Shown: in pieces, positions 13,041 to 24,790 of the stretch
Layout of the letters: each line of letters begins with the position of its first letter
How positions within the stretch are numbered: the first letter of the stretch is position 1
Assembly: GCA_905221605.1 (NCBI GenBank)
Contig: CAJNDS010002709.1
Span: forward strand, 245,243 to 309,242
Length of the DNA stretch: 64,000 bases
Direction of reading: 5' to 3'
DNA from: Symbiodinium natans
Taxonomy: Eukaryota > Sar > Dinophyceae > Suessiales > Symbiodiniaceae
The notes under the pieces: generated by a model
What the model was told of the DNA's origin: nothing
The model's database searches: none
What the model saw: the letters and a program-made list of their open reading frames with translations, nothing else
Position numbers and translations under genes: made by a program

Positions 13041-14229
13041 TGGGGACGGGTTAGGGTTCGTGTTCCAGGGTTGGGGTTTTGGGGTCTGAGTGCTTAAGGC
13101 TGCTAGAGGGCCTTCATGAAAGATCTCGACCCCTCCCCGCTTATGACGTCGTGTTTCTTCGCTGGGTCATCGGGCAAGCCGAAGAGCTGTCAGCAGACTG
13201 TTGAACACAGATCCTAGGGAAGCTTAAACAGCCATATGGCCAAAAGAGCAGGCTAAATTTAAAACACATGGACCACACCGGGAGGGACTTCGCTTGCTGC
13301 TTACTGCGAATTGTACCTGAGAAGATTTGCATTTGTGTAGATACCTTGGAGCATGTCAAGGGTGAAAACTGCAGCCGCATTCCCATCATCGGTGTGGCAC
13401 AATTTTGGCCGTAGTGACCAGAATCGCGTTCATCAATACACCGCGAATCTCTCACATGGGACACGTCAAAACTGCCAGGTCAACTGGCGATGCATCCACG
13501 TCGCACGGCTCATGGAGAGTAAGCGCCGAAGCCTCAGCCATTTGCATCTGGGGCTGGGTCCAGAATCTCTAGTGCGTTCTGGGCAGCAACAGAACAGTAC
13601 GACATGGCCCGGTAAAGCAGAGCCTTCCTCGTGACATGACGGGAAATTGACGCATGGTATTGGCAACCCAGCGGCTCGATTGGAAGGCAGGGCTGCCACC
13701 CCAGCAGTGCAAAGTGCCATCATCAAGGCGCCTGCGTACCGCATGTACTGCATACACCCTACACCCCCAAATCGGGGGAGAGGGGGGCTTCAGCTCAAGG
13801 TCTTGTAGCTGCAAGGAGGACTGAAGGTTGCATGCCGCAGTCAAGGCGCGCGCACGAGTCGTGAGCTCCAAGAGACAGCTGCACCGCCGCGGTTCCAACA
13901 GGCAGGCTGACATACGGCAGAGCGTCGCCTCAGGCTTCGAGCCTTCTGGGGGGCCTTCGGGGCAACTCTACGACACTGTTCCCTGGCCATGCCGTGTGTT
14001 CTTAACACTTCGTATGTGTGTACACACATTGCGCTACATTGTAACTCCATGTAGGCGAAGGACGGCATAAGCGCAGCAAGCCATACTGGATGTGACACCA
14101 GTACAAGCAGCACGAGCAAGTAGACTGCGCAGGATGGTGTTTCATAAAATGGGATCGCAGGACGAAAATATGCTGTATCATTTCCTTCTGATACACTAGA
14201 AAGTTGCAACATCTTACTACTTCCGAACA
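13041..14229. other. No supported gene
   Basis: Only short conflicting open frames on both strands (longest 129 codons on minus at 13841-14230) without a recognisable domain. Nothing else stands out. Confidence 0.5.
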
Positions 14230-15465
14230 AAAGACCTAGACCTTGGGCACCGGAGACGCCTTTGGACCAAAGCGGGCTGCTGCGGCCGAGCTGCCCATCT
14301 CCCCGCCGGCGTCGCCGACTTTGTCAAGCGGCGCGGTGCCGGGCTGGCCAGTTTGCTGATACCTCAGACCGCAACGCCGTGAAGAAAGAAAATGAAGCGA
14401 ATGGTATATTCTAGTGTACCGTAGTATGGTGCACACTATAGTATACTATGGTATGAAATTGCATATTATGGTAAAAATACGTGGCAGCATACTATAGCAT
14501 GCGATTGTGCAACGTCAAAGGCTCTCAGGAAGGCAGGTCGTATCAAGTTTCTCATATGACTCTAGTACGCCTTTGTCATCTAGCCTGCCGTAGATACTGC
14601 AATATGGCTCTGTTTCAGCAAAGGACGTCTCATGAATCGTGTCCTGAAACACCAGACAAGAACCAACACTTCCCACAAGCAAACTATTTGCTTAGAACAT
14701 CCTCGCCGTGTAAAGTAGCACTACCATCGGGGTGGGCACTGGAGACGCAACGTGGGTGAGCGGATGTGAGCGGCTATGCAAACTGGGAGTGGGCGCTTGT
14801 AGGATCGGTGGTGGTGAATACCAAGACAAATCAATTTGAACATAAGTTAGCTGATAGGAAGATATAGGAAGTAGGGAGCGCTTGTCGTGGCTTTGGGCAC
14901 TGCAGGGCTACCCCGCATTTGAGCTGAGCTGGCGCGGAGAACACGGACGTCCTACAATCAGGTGGAAAACAAGACGAAGCTCAAGTCTACAAAGGTGCAA
15001 AGTAGGATACATGCCTCAAGGTTCTCTACCACACGCACATGATCATACTGCAGAGCTGCCTTTTGATAGATAAGCTACGAAGTGCTCGACTGAAAAAAAA
15101 ACCTCTTCCTGCATTTGAGAGGCTGGTTCCAGCCCCAGCACTTGACGCCGCCTCCCTCGAGGATGGCACAGGTGTGGTGAAAGCCAGCAACGACGGCGGT
15201 GGCCTTCCTTTTTTGCATATAGTGCTATATACTATTGTAAGGCATTCAGTTCGGGGTTCTTGGGGCGTTTCGAGGGCTCAGAAGCTCTAGCCTCAGAGCT
15301 CGCCCGTGCAGCTGAAACTAATGTGCCCGGCCGCAGGTTCGCGCCCAGATCGACTGGCGGGAGGTTGTCCCCCATGTCGCCCGCGGTCTTGCCGATGTTT
15401 GGCGTTGTGGTACTATCGGTTCCCGCGCCGAGCTGCCCCAAGTTGTTGCCGCCCCAGCACTTCAC

Positions 15466-15634
15466 CTCAGTTCATTACTCATTGCAAAAACCCGGGTGTG
15501 CCAGGCGGCCGAGAGCCCGACAGCCGAGTCTGGCGGCTCACGTGAGCGCAGGCTCTCTGGTCATGACATCACATGCGCGAGCAGGGAGACCGTGAAAATG
15601 CCTCTCCGAAACTCCGAAACTGCCACCGAGCGAC
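15466..15634 (-). other. Spliceosomal intron in RCC1 gene
   Basis: On the minus strand the intron starts GTCGCTCGG and ends CTGAG before GTG AAG TGC TGG. Removing it restores a continuous RCC1 blade with phase preserved. Confidence 0.7.
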
Positions 15635-16115
15635 CGCGCCGTTGTCAAGCAGAGCACAAGCATGGAACGTGCCGGCACTGGCCTGCACGGCACGGCGGCC
15701 TGTCCCCAGGTCGACTGCCACGGGGACTGCGGACTGGGAGATGCTCGACGCCCGCCCCAGCTGCCCATGGCTGTTGGACCCGAAACAGGCGAGCTGCGAG
15801 GTCTCGCTGGGGTGGTCCAAGATCGCACAGTTGAAGGAATCCCCTGGGGCACAGCTGAGCACGCGATGATCACCCAAAAGGCCTGCGAAGCTCACGGGGG
15901 GCAGGAAGTCTCCCATCTCATTGCTGCTGTCGCCAGCATAAGCGTTGCTGTTGCCATAGCCGGATGGGTCGAAGCCGAGCTTGTCCTTCGTGCCTAAGCC
16001 CCAGCATTTCATGGACTCATCATCCAAGATGGCGCAGCTGTGCGATGCACCCGGGCACATCTTTACAACGGTGCGGCCCGCGCCCATGTCCACCGGCGGA
16101 AGGTTGGCACCCATC

Positions 16116-16154
16116 TCCCCAGTACCGTCACCCCTCCCCAGTACCGTCACCTTT
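16116..16154. repeat. 19-bp tandem duplication that shifts the RCC1 frame
   Basis: The unit CTCCCCAGTACCGTCACCC occurs twice with period 19. The minus-strand frames on the two sides differ by one base, as expected from a 19-bp insertion. Both sides read the same GDGTGE words, and the RCC1 repeat continues only after the change of frame. Confidence 0.85.
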
Positions 16155-17155
16155 GCTGTTGAGGTCACCCAGACCCAGCTGGGCTTGGGTGTTCTTCCCC
16201 CAGCATTTCATCTCGCCGACGTCATCCAGGGCGCAGAAGTGGAAGCCCCGACCGCCCTCCACGGAGGTTGCGACGCGGCCGGGTCCCAGGTCCACGTGGC
16301 CCACGGAGTCGGGGTCGCCCACCTCCAAAGCAGCGCACACTCCAGCACATGGGTGGCTTAGGTCCAACTTGTGCCTGTTTGGGGGACCCGGGACCGCAAC
16401 ACGGGCAGTACGATATAGAGAACTGCCGGGCCCTCTAGCAACTACCTTGAGGCCCACGTAGTCCCTCCAAAGGTACCTGCACCCTTTGGGAGAGCGCACT
16501 CTGGGCCTCTCCATCGTCGTTGCGCCCGACGCACTTCAACTTGCTAGCGACGCCATCGTCCAAGGCGCAGAGAGTGGTGTGGGTCTGCCCCACACCGGCC
16601 TTGGTACTTGCAGGCTAAGGCATCTAAGGCTGGCAAGTAGCGCATGGGCGCATTTCTCACGAGGGAGCCTTCCAGCGCTGGAAAATCTGCCTCCGAGAGA
16701 ACATCTCCGCGCAACTTCATCACAGTGCCACATTGCAGCAGCCACTGTTGAATTGGAACAACATGCGCTGGCATACCGGTAGAGCTTTTGACGTGCCAGC
16801 TGCGTTCTAGACTACGGTATACAAGTCATCCTTAGATCGAAGACGGATAACTACAATTCATATACTGCCTATGAGCCCCCTTCACTCATGAGTGTCGCGG
16901 CTGGGCCCCTAGGCACCGGGCCAACAGCGCCACCGGTGCGGCGGTGGTCGTGGTGGAAGTCCGGGCGGCACAGGAGATGCCTCGAGTTTGGGGGTTTGGA
17001 CTCGGGGTTTTGGGGGGCCTTTCTGGGGGGATGATTGTGGGAGATACAGCGATACAGCACTTCATAACCGAAGATATCAAAAGACTCTCGTAGTTCTGTG
17101 TTGAGACTCTTTGCGTGGAGGGCCTGCTGAGCTACAAGTACTATGCTATATCATA

Positions 17156-17425
17156 CTAGATCATCGATGCTTCAAAAGTTCTACTATTCTGTTCACGACA
17201 GAGCTCGGAACACTGCGGGACGATGGGAGGAGATCTGAGGGCCGGGCACGTGTCGGGCAAGATCTGTGGGCTCTGGGTGTACCAGGTCTTGCTCTCGTAT
17301 TCGGCCTGCACCCAGGACTCCTCACAGGGGAACTCGGCCACGGGCGAGGTGTCGCAAGCGCCTTTGCCAGCGGGCGTAGGCTCGGAGACGGCGATCCCAG
17401 AGGTGTCCACGACGAGGTCCTGGCA

Positions 17426-17466
<41 letters not shown>

Positions 17467-18652
17467 ATAGTGGAGTGGATTCTAGCAGATTCCCGCAAGG
17501 ACCTGTCTAAATGCTGACAAACATACAACAACTCAGTCACAAGTCACAACTGCACCACACACTTGTCAGCTCAGCCCGGGCGAAGCGGTCCTGGCAGGCC
17601 TGCACAGCTGGGTGCGTGAGGTTCGACTGGAGGACCTGGATGTAACAGATCACCTTCGAGGCCGCGATGTAGGAAGCCTCCCGTCGCGCGCTGGAGGCCG
17701 CCACTGAATCAAGTAGTTCGTGCCAGGTCTCATTGACATTTGCGAAGCAGGAGTCCGTGGCAGCGCAGCTGTCCGTGAGTTGCTGGTGATACTCGCAGAA
17801 GTGGCTCTCCAATGTGGACTGGTTCACGCGGCAGTCCTCACTGTGGTTGTTCAACGCATACAAGCTGGCAAAGTAGGCGTCCCGCAGGCCCGTCATGTTC
17901 TGCGTGAAAGAAGCAGTCCAGGACTGGATGGTTGCCGCACAGTCGATCATGCTCTGCAAGTGCGCGTCCGTCTGAGGGCTGTAGCCATTCAAAAAGTTCT
18001 GAATGCAGTCCACCACGTCCTGCGGCAGAGACTCGCTGCCAGGCTGAGATTGGCTGCCGTAGCCATGGTATGCCGCCCAGGCGCTGGCGTTCTCGGCTGC
18101 CAGGGTCTGCTCGGTGCTGCGGCAGGTGTCGTGGGCGTTGCTGGAGTCGTTGACGATGCTGCTCAGGTTCTGGCTCATAGCCTGCCGCACTGAAAGATCG
18201 ACATTGCACTGAACGAAACCCTCAGCCAAATCCAACAGCAGCTGCTCGTCTGCGATATGCGAAGCGTTGATCTCCGTCAGCAGGCTCCCCATCTCCGTCA
18301 ACACCGTGTTAAGGAGGCTCAGGGTTGTGTTGGTGAGGCCGAAGTCATCCCGCGACAGGTTGTAGTCACTGAGGTTCCGGGCCTCGAGCTCCGCCAGCTG
18401 CTGGAGCGCCAGCTTTTCAATGTCTGCATGGACTTTGTGCACACCCTCCAGCCTGCTCTGCTCCACCGTGCCCCCCTCACGCCGCGCGAGGCCCGGGAAG
18501 GGCCACAGCGACGCACGCGACGCATGCGACGCCGAGGACTTGCCCGTGACCTGCAGCAGAGCGGCCTGCTCGTAGGGCTCGCAGCCACTTTCATGGCAGC
18601 CCGCAGCAGCTGCGGAGGCCAAAGCAAGGAGGGCGGCCATCGTTGCAGCCAT
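17156..18652 (-). CDS. Secreted Cys-rich protein, two exons
   Basis: Exon 1 runs on minus from 18652 (the second in-frame Met, giving a clean signal peptide MAATMAALLALASAAAAG) to about 17560. An upstream Met at 18688 is less likely because it puts charged residues before the hydrophobic core. The mature region opens with CEPYEQAALLQ, a Glu-x-Ala-Ala-Leu-Leu-Gln stretch I associate with many dinoflagellate secreted proteins, then has about a dozen Asn-x-Ser/Thr sequons and paired cysteines (DSCAATDSCF, HFCEYH). The open frame ends soon after 'SVWCSCDL'. A second exon on minus from about 17421 to 17245 or beyond continues in phase 0: DLVVDTSGIAVSEPTPAG, then PCEESW..EYESKTWY and DTCP. The intron carries a (GA)n tract and ends CTGCCAG. 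The exact donor (GTGTGG near 17555 or a GC donor slightly upstream) and the 3' end are uncertain. No enzymatic domain seen; extracellular or cell-surface location is inferred. Confidence 0.6.
17429..17463. repeat. (GA)n microsatellite
   Basis: About 17 GA dinucleotides inside the proposed intron. On the minus (coding) strand it is a (CT)n tract just upstream of the 3' splice site and may serve as a polypyrimidine tract. Confidence 0.95.
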
Positions 18653-18689
18653 GGCCTCGCAGAGCTCATTGCAAGCACTGTCAAGCACT

Positions 18690-20117
18690 CATGCCATGCA
18701 CATGCTAAAAAAAAGGGGCGCGCAGATGTCCTAGAATACTGTTATATCCTGTTGACCAGCATGATGCGTTCGAGGCACGGCCAGGCGTGCCGGCAACGCA
18801 AGAGACATGGCGGAATCTGGGGATGTGCCGCGGGAGCAAGAGCGAACCACGAGGCAAAGCGCCTTGGGCCAAGGCGTGATGCACCCGTCGCTTGCAGCTC
18901 TAGCAGGCTAGCAACACTAACGGAAGCTACATTTTTGCCATGAAAAGTCCTCACCTGCATCCCCCTTTCGGGCTAACGTGCTAACCTTTCCGGAAAGCCC
19001 CTTCCATGCTCAGTGATCACCCACGAGCTTCTATGAATACAGGGCCTGTCCCCGGTGCTGCCCCAGATGCTTCCCTTGATGGAAGCATTGCAACCGTGCG
19101 TGCATCCCAACAGCGCAAAAACCCACCTCGCCAAGTACCCCATGCCAACACCGGACCCCAAAAACAAACTCGCCAAGCACACATCCAGGCATCTCTTCTG
19201 CAAGAAACCCAAACCCTTGGCGTCAGGGCAACTAACGGGCACCGAAAGACGCTGGATCGCTTTGCAAATTGTGATCTCGCAGGATGAGCCCCCGCAGAGC
19301 CTCGACCATCCAGGACATACCTGGCACGCTTCTCGAGCGCACGCTTACCAGTATGAGCCTCGAAGAAGCGGTCGATGTCTTGCACTGGCTTGCCCCGTAC
19401 CATTGGTTTGCGCAGCTACCCGAAGTTCTTGATGTTGAAAACTGGCCAATTGGAGCAGAACTTGCCCGCTTACAATACAGACTCCAGGGCATCAATTATC
19501 CTCCACTCCAACCATGTAAAGATACTACTAAACCTGCTACCGCACATTTCGAGGCCCCCGCTCTTTGTGACATCCTGAAGGGCCTAAAACAAAAAACCCT
19601 AAACCCATTATATACATCCCTCAGCATGGAGTATCCTGCCTGATGGGCCTCTTGATGTGGCGGAACCACAGTGTTCTTCCCTCCCCCCATAATTCACTTC
19701 GGCATCAACAACCAGGGAATCAGCCCAAGTTTCTTTAAGGTTACTGGGGCCCTTCCTTCGTCCCAAAGGTGATACCCTGCGGGGGTGTCTTCAGGTCTCG
19801 CGTTCCTGTGGCCCCTGCGTCTAAGGTTACGATGCTTCGCAGGTCAGCGTGCCCACTGAGCGCTCGTATTTTGAGAAGGGCTTTGCTTCCTCAACAAAAA
19901 CTGAACCGGAACATCGCATTACACGCAAGTAGACTTTCCCTTGGAAAAACTAGAAGCCGGGATACTGTGGCAGTGCACTTTTTGGTTATTTAAGCTTGTG
20001 CGATGTCCTGGTATGTCTTGTTTCGCGTGTATGAACAAAACAAGTATGCAAGAACAATAAAGATAACTAATTTATTTTTTGTCTGTTGGTGAATATCGGC
20101 CGTCCTTTTTTCTTGGG
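18690..20117. other. No confidently supported gene
   Basis: A plus-strand frame of 119 codons at 19284-19643 (contains EEAVDVLHWLAPYHWF and DVENWPIGAELARLQYRLQ) has a protein-like composition. It overlaps minus frames of similar length (19017-19403) and matches no family I know. Nothing else stands out up to the second copy of the long duplicate. Confidence 0.4.
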
Positions 20118-21445
20118 GAGCGTCGCCTCTTTTCCACGTCAGTAGCGCAGTAAGCACGTCTGATCGCCTGTGTGTCATCTGACAAGGACCAAACCAGACA
20201 ACCCCACCAACGAAGCAACAACAAACCGAAGAGAACGAGGGGACATTGAAACACGGAGGGAAACCTGATTCGCTTGCACTCTGAAGAAAGCATAAGCCAC
20301 GGTCAGACTGCAGCACGAGTGAGTGCCATATCTCAAAATACGCTGGAAAATATGCCCGAAACCTCCTCATCCAAAGAACCAGCCAGTCACATCAATAAAG
20401 AGATAAGTCCACCTGAATATCTGCCGTACTGTGACACTAGCGAGCTTTCGGTTTTGTTTATCGGTGAGGTGTGTTTGTGGTTATCTTCGTTGACGTCTCG
20501 CGTGTTACAACTCAACAAAATCAGTCAAGCCCTTACTCCTCCACATCAATCTTTAAAGACATGACAATGGTTATTGTTAAAAGAAAATCTTTTAAAGTAT
20601 GATCTTACAACCCAATCCAAGCATCCGTAAACCCGCCACCATGAAACCCTCCAACTTACCCCCTCAAAAGCACGCTTTTTATTGGGGAAAATTCAATTGC
20701 TACATGGGCACTTAAAGCTCGCACTCTTCCACCACAACAATACTTGTTTTAAAACGGGGGGCTTAGGGGGGAGTGCACAAACATCTGTACTGGAGGGCCC
20801 AGACTTGCGCGGGAAAACTGAGGCCGGAAAATGACCTCGAAACCGGAATCTCTCCAGGCGGCTTCTTGAGACAATGAATCTAAAGCATTGAAATTGAGGG
20901 GCAGAGGACAAGCTCTTATTCATGAAAGCCCAAAAGTGTGCCGAAATTGAACTACACACCTCACACCGAAAGCCACACACCTTGATTGACATATTACAAA
21001 AGAAAATAATTTGAAGCATGGTGAAGAACACGAGCTCTATGCTCGTGGTAGAAATCTTCGTTTGTGTTGATTAGGTTTAGGATTGGACTCATAACCTGTG
21101 AATGACCTTATTCCTGGTTGCCCACCATGGCCTTGTGTTAAGTTGTCTTGCAATAAGGGCCTCTGCGCTGGCGGTTGCTTCTTTGTAGTCACGACTTCTT
21201 TTACACTTGCTGGCTTGTACAGTTTGGCTCTCAAAGTTGATGTCCTTTGTTGCCAAGACTTGCCCACTGGGCCGCTGATGTGGTAAAGGGGCGTCCGCTT
21301 TCAAAAAATCCTGGTTGCCCACCATGCCAGTGAGAATGCCCATCACTCGTGCACCTTACACCTTCCGCACTCCTCCTTTCCACAGCCAAAGCCCCACCAA
21401 AAGCGGCCGAAAGGTGTGCGCCACCCAACCTTTCCGTCAGGCGCT
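20118..21445. repeat. Second copy of the 1-1328 duplicate
   Basis: Same sequence as 1-1328. Here the match stops at 21445 because the other copy runs into the N gap. Unique sequence (CGCTGTCAATGCC...) continues on the right. Confidence 0.95.
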
Positions 21446-22773
21446 CGCTGTCAATGCCAGCCACCTCTACAAGACAAAGTGCCTCCAGAGTCCAGGTCAC
21501 GCCCGCACCTTTTGCTTGGGTCAGAACGTCTCCTATTCCCAGCAAATTCTACAGGATGGATACCCTGGCCACCCGCACGTGCAGTTTCGCGTGAATTCAT
21601 AACCTGTTAAATTGGGTTGATGATTACTGGGTTCAAGTAAATCGAATGACCAGGATCTGACATGCCAAAGGCTCTTCAAAGTAGGGTGTTGCAGGTTGGC
21701 AAGAACCAAATGCCGGTGACTTGCGCAAAGTGCGTGGGCCGTGAAAACCCGAAGGTCCCTCTGGTACCTTTTTTTCTCGAAAGCACGAACCCAAACCTAT
21801 CTCAACCAAGTGCGGACACGCTCTTTTTCACTCGTAGGCCTTGAGCCAAAAGTCACGAAGTGCGCAAACTAAACGAATTCACATGTGAGCTTAAACTCAG
21901 CTTCAGAATTAAGTTCCTACACACTGCATACTCACTCAAAGTAGCGTATTGGGCAAAAACATACTCGTATGATTTCCTAGGGAAATCATCGAGGCAAAAA
22001 CCATCGAGGATGGGATCATAAAGATTCCCAATCACTCCGAAGCAAAACAACTCTATACAAGCTGATCCAAAACATGACAAAACCGTCAATGATCAGCCAC
22101 GATCTTCCACCCCCTGCATTTTGCTGAGGGTTCATGCCAAAGATCCAAAGTCCAAGCACAGCTCGGCACTTCAACACTAAGGGGATGCCCTGGCCACATT
22201 CCCTTGGTGCGTACTCGCCACCAAAGCGAAACAACCGACACACCAGTCGATCTTTGACATAAAAACTTAAACTCATGCAAGATCCCACCATAAAGCAGGT
22301 TGTCCTGGGTCCAACTGGCACCCAAGAGTTCGTTGTCCAAACTCGTGACAAACTAATTCAACTTGCATCATCCTGTACTACCTGTACTAGACAGGGTTGT
22401 CTTGGAAGGTCTCCAAGAGTTCGTGGTGACGAACACGTTAAAACGAATTAATGCAAGTCTCAGGCTCACCCACTCTCAGTACACGACCTCGACGTAGTCA
22501 TAGCCTTCAATCTCGCAAACTCCAGGAAAGAACCAAGAACCGTTGGCCAGACATCGCATCACCAACGTAGCGGCAGGTTCCAAAAACAAACCAAGACAAG
22601 CTTGCAGCAATCAGACGAATCTTGCTGCTTCCATCCAGCGAAAACACATGCACTGACTCAGGCTTCTCGAAAACCAATGAAAAAACGCGGGCGGGCCATG
22701 GCTGCTCGGATGCCATGGCGTCCCTCAAACGGCTGCGGGACATCGTCTGCACCCCTTGAGGTCAGCAAGCGCC
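21446..22773. other. No supported gene
   Basis: AT-richer than the flanks, with short overlapping frames only. It contains a 12-nt match to the 3' half of the dinoflagellate spliced leader on the minus strand (21851-21840). Confidence 0.5.
21840..21851 (-). other. Possible relict spliced-leader fragment
   Basis: TTTTGGCTCAAG on minus, a 12-nt exact match to the leader's 3' end. Confidence 0.35.
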
Positions 22774-23076
22774 TCAATCCATGTCCTTGCCATCCACATC
22801 ATCCTTCTTCTCTTCCTCAACTTTCTCCTTCGCGGCATCTTCGTTTTCCACATCAGCATTGAACACCTTCGATCGGCGCTCCTTTGCCGCATCTTTCATC
22901 TCCTTCAATTTACTCATCCGCTCACCCATCATCACATCCTGCGATGACCGGCTTGGTTCGGATGTTTTCTTTTCTTGCAACATCCTTTCCAGGTCCGCAA
23001 TGCTCAGATTCGCACGCACTTGCTCGGCGATTTGCGCGATCATGGCAGCGTCCATAACTGGCAAGGACACTGACAA
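22774..23076 (-). CDS. Small charged coil-forming ORF, unknown
   Basis: A 100-codon minus frame, probably starting at the internal MDAAMIAQIAEQ. It continues with ANLSIADLERMLQEKK and then a Lys/Glu/Asp-rich tail that ends KKDDVDGKDMD at the stop. The amphipathic, highly charged make-up suggests a coiled coil. An upstream minus frame (about 23222-23040, VQQIWRICGCGVHIG..PPPYRFVVHLQNSD) could be an earlier exon, but no splice sites could be fixed. It could be a gag-like fragment or a small host gene. Function unknown. Confidence 0.35.
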   Translation of the reverse strand: MSVSLPVMDAAMIAQIAEQVRANLSIADLERMLQEKKTSEPSRSSQDVMMGERMSKLKEMKDAAKERRSKVFNADVENEDAAKEKVEEEKKDDVDGKDMD

Positions 23077-24790
23077 TCAGAGTTCTGCAGGTGGACCACA
23101 AATCTATACGGGGGTGGTTCACGCGCTTCGGACTCCACAACGTCCAGTTGCTTCAGCATACTGGTACGTTCCGGCCGGCCAATGTGGACACCGCAGCCAC
23201 AGATCCTCCATATCTGTTGCACATCGTCAGGGAATCTCTAGTGCCCGCTGGTGTAAGTAAAGGTCATTTGACTCAAACACTGTCATAACATCAGCCACCA
23301 TTGCTGAAGTCGGACACTACAACACCTTGAGGGTTTGGACCTCTTGGATTCTCTCCTGGAAACAGTGTTGCCAGTTTCCTGGAAGCGCTTCGCCCTCTCA
23401 ACTCAGCCTTACAGAAACTCAACGACACACACCCTTGAACTTGAAAGATTCCCTTTATCAGGCATCCTCTGCAAAAGATGGCAATGTTCAAACTTATCTT
23501 CGTTCTAGCAAAGCCTGCGGTGCCCAACTGGCATCTGCATCCACTTCCAGCTGCGCCAGCCCACTGTCTAACACATTACCATCAGGACCGTAGCACTGCC
23601 AAAGAAACCTAATCACTTGTCGCAATGCTTGTTCAACTCCTTGCAAAAGAATGGACCCTGGTAAAGTCCCAAAACAGCTTTAACAAGCTGGTGCGCCGGT
23701 GCATTGCCAAAGTGAATCCAAAGCCTTCGAAGTTGTTGGAAGTCATCGATCTCTGTGGACACTTGGGATCTTGAGGTTGGTGGATATGTTGTTTGCTCTG
23801 CCAATTCTCTGCGGGGAACGGTGCTTGAAGAACAAGATGGAATGCACTGCGCATCCACCGTGGATCACTTGCTGGAAAGACCATGCAAAGAATGGCATGT
23901 TGGTCTTCAAAGTACTTCAAAGAGATGTTGGATAAGGTGTATGCGATAACTTTGCTGTCGTGCATTACAATGAGAATCCACAATCCGACTTGGCCAAAGA
24001 GAACAGACCAGTGCCGCGTTGGGCATTTCATGTCTATGGCAACTACAAGGCAGTGTTGGGGTCGGTAGTAAGAATCGTTGATGACGAAGAGAAAAACAAG
24101 GCCAATGGTTGGAATAAAGTCACTGAGCACAAGACCAGAAGCATGGTCAATTGGGAATGCAACTGCAAGTGGCATCTTCCAACGGATTACGTGAAGAGAT
24201 TCAATCTGATAATGTGAAAAGCAGAGCTCGCGCAGCAGTCTCTTTTTCACTTTGCACTTGAGCCAAACACCAAAGTGTTCAGCAAGCTTCAGTTCTTGCA
24301 GCAGGCTCTCTCCAAGAGCTAAGGGCTCCAAAAAGCTACGAATTCCATCTCAACTTTGTTCTACAAAGGAGGTAAAGCAAAAGAACAATGCAACTGCTTT
24401 GGTCTACACCTCGGGGACTTCAGGTCACTTCCGAACAGCAAAACAGCGAAGCTTCAGAGTCCACTCTGCACTCCTACTCCCATCCTACACGTCCAACGGC
24501 AACGAACGAAGTGGCGGGGACACGGAGTGAGTTGCAACAAGACAGAACCTCAGAGTTCTGACACGCACTTCTTCACTACTGCTCTCAAGCAGTTCCAAGT
24601 GCTTCAAAACTCATCCTAGGCCATGCCAACAAGACAAGAACATGCCAAAGTCAAGCAAGACATGCCACACATGCTTAAGGGCTTTGGGACAAACCAAACA
24701 TGCTCATGCCAAGTCATGCAGCAGAAAAACTCTCATGCTTCTCTCTGTATGGTCAAACACCACATGGCACCAACTGGGCAAACACTACAG
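23077..24790. other. Unresolved, possibly coding
   Basis: Open frames run on both strands: minus 23633-24331 (232 codons, many hydrophobic stretches such as IPTIGLVFLFVIN) and plus about 23960-24217 (ends NGWNKVTEHKTRSM..DYVKRFNLIM). The plus reading looks more protein-like locally but is broken by stops upstream. I could not assign either. An 11-nt spliced-leader match lies at 24267-24257 on minus. Confidence 0.3.
24257..24267 (-). other. Possible relict spliced-leader fragment
   Basis: TTTGGCTCAAG on minus, an 11-nt match, lying inside the 232-codon minus frame of uncertain status. Confidence 0.3.

Larger units (their letters stand above)
14230..16610 (-). pseudogene. RCC1-repeat (beta-propeller) protein gene, interrupted
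   Basis: Minus-strand fragments encode RCC1-type blades with the usual 'CALLDxGxVKCWGxNxxGQLG' pattern. Examples are HFCALDD..MKCWGKNTQAQLGLG (about 16200), HSCAILDDESMKCWG (about 16000-16040), LACFGSNSHGQLG (about 15750) and VKCWGGNNLGQLG (about 15430). A clear intron at 15634-15466 (GT..AG, 169 bp, phase 0) joins 'LLDNGA' to 'VKCWGG'. A weaker fragment (CALDDGVASKLKCVGRN) lies near 16510-16570, and a possible last piece (VGDAGGEMG) near 14240-14310. Families of this type fold as seven-blade propellers and bind proteins or chromatin, but the partner here cannot be inferred. The frame is broken at 16116-16154 by a 19-bp tandem duplication, and no clear start or stop was found. Either a pseudogene or a gene with an assembly error. 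Confidence 0.65.
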
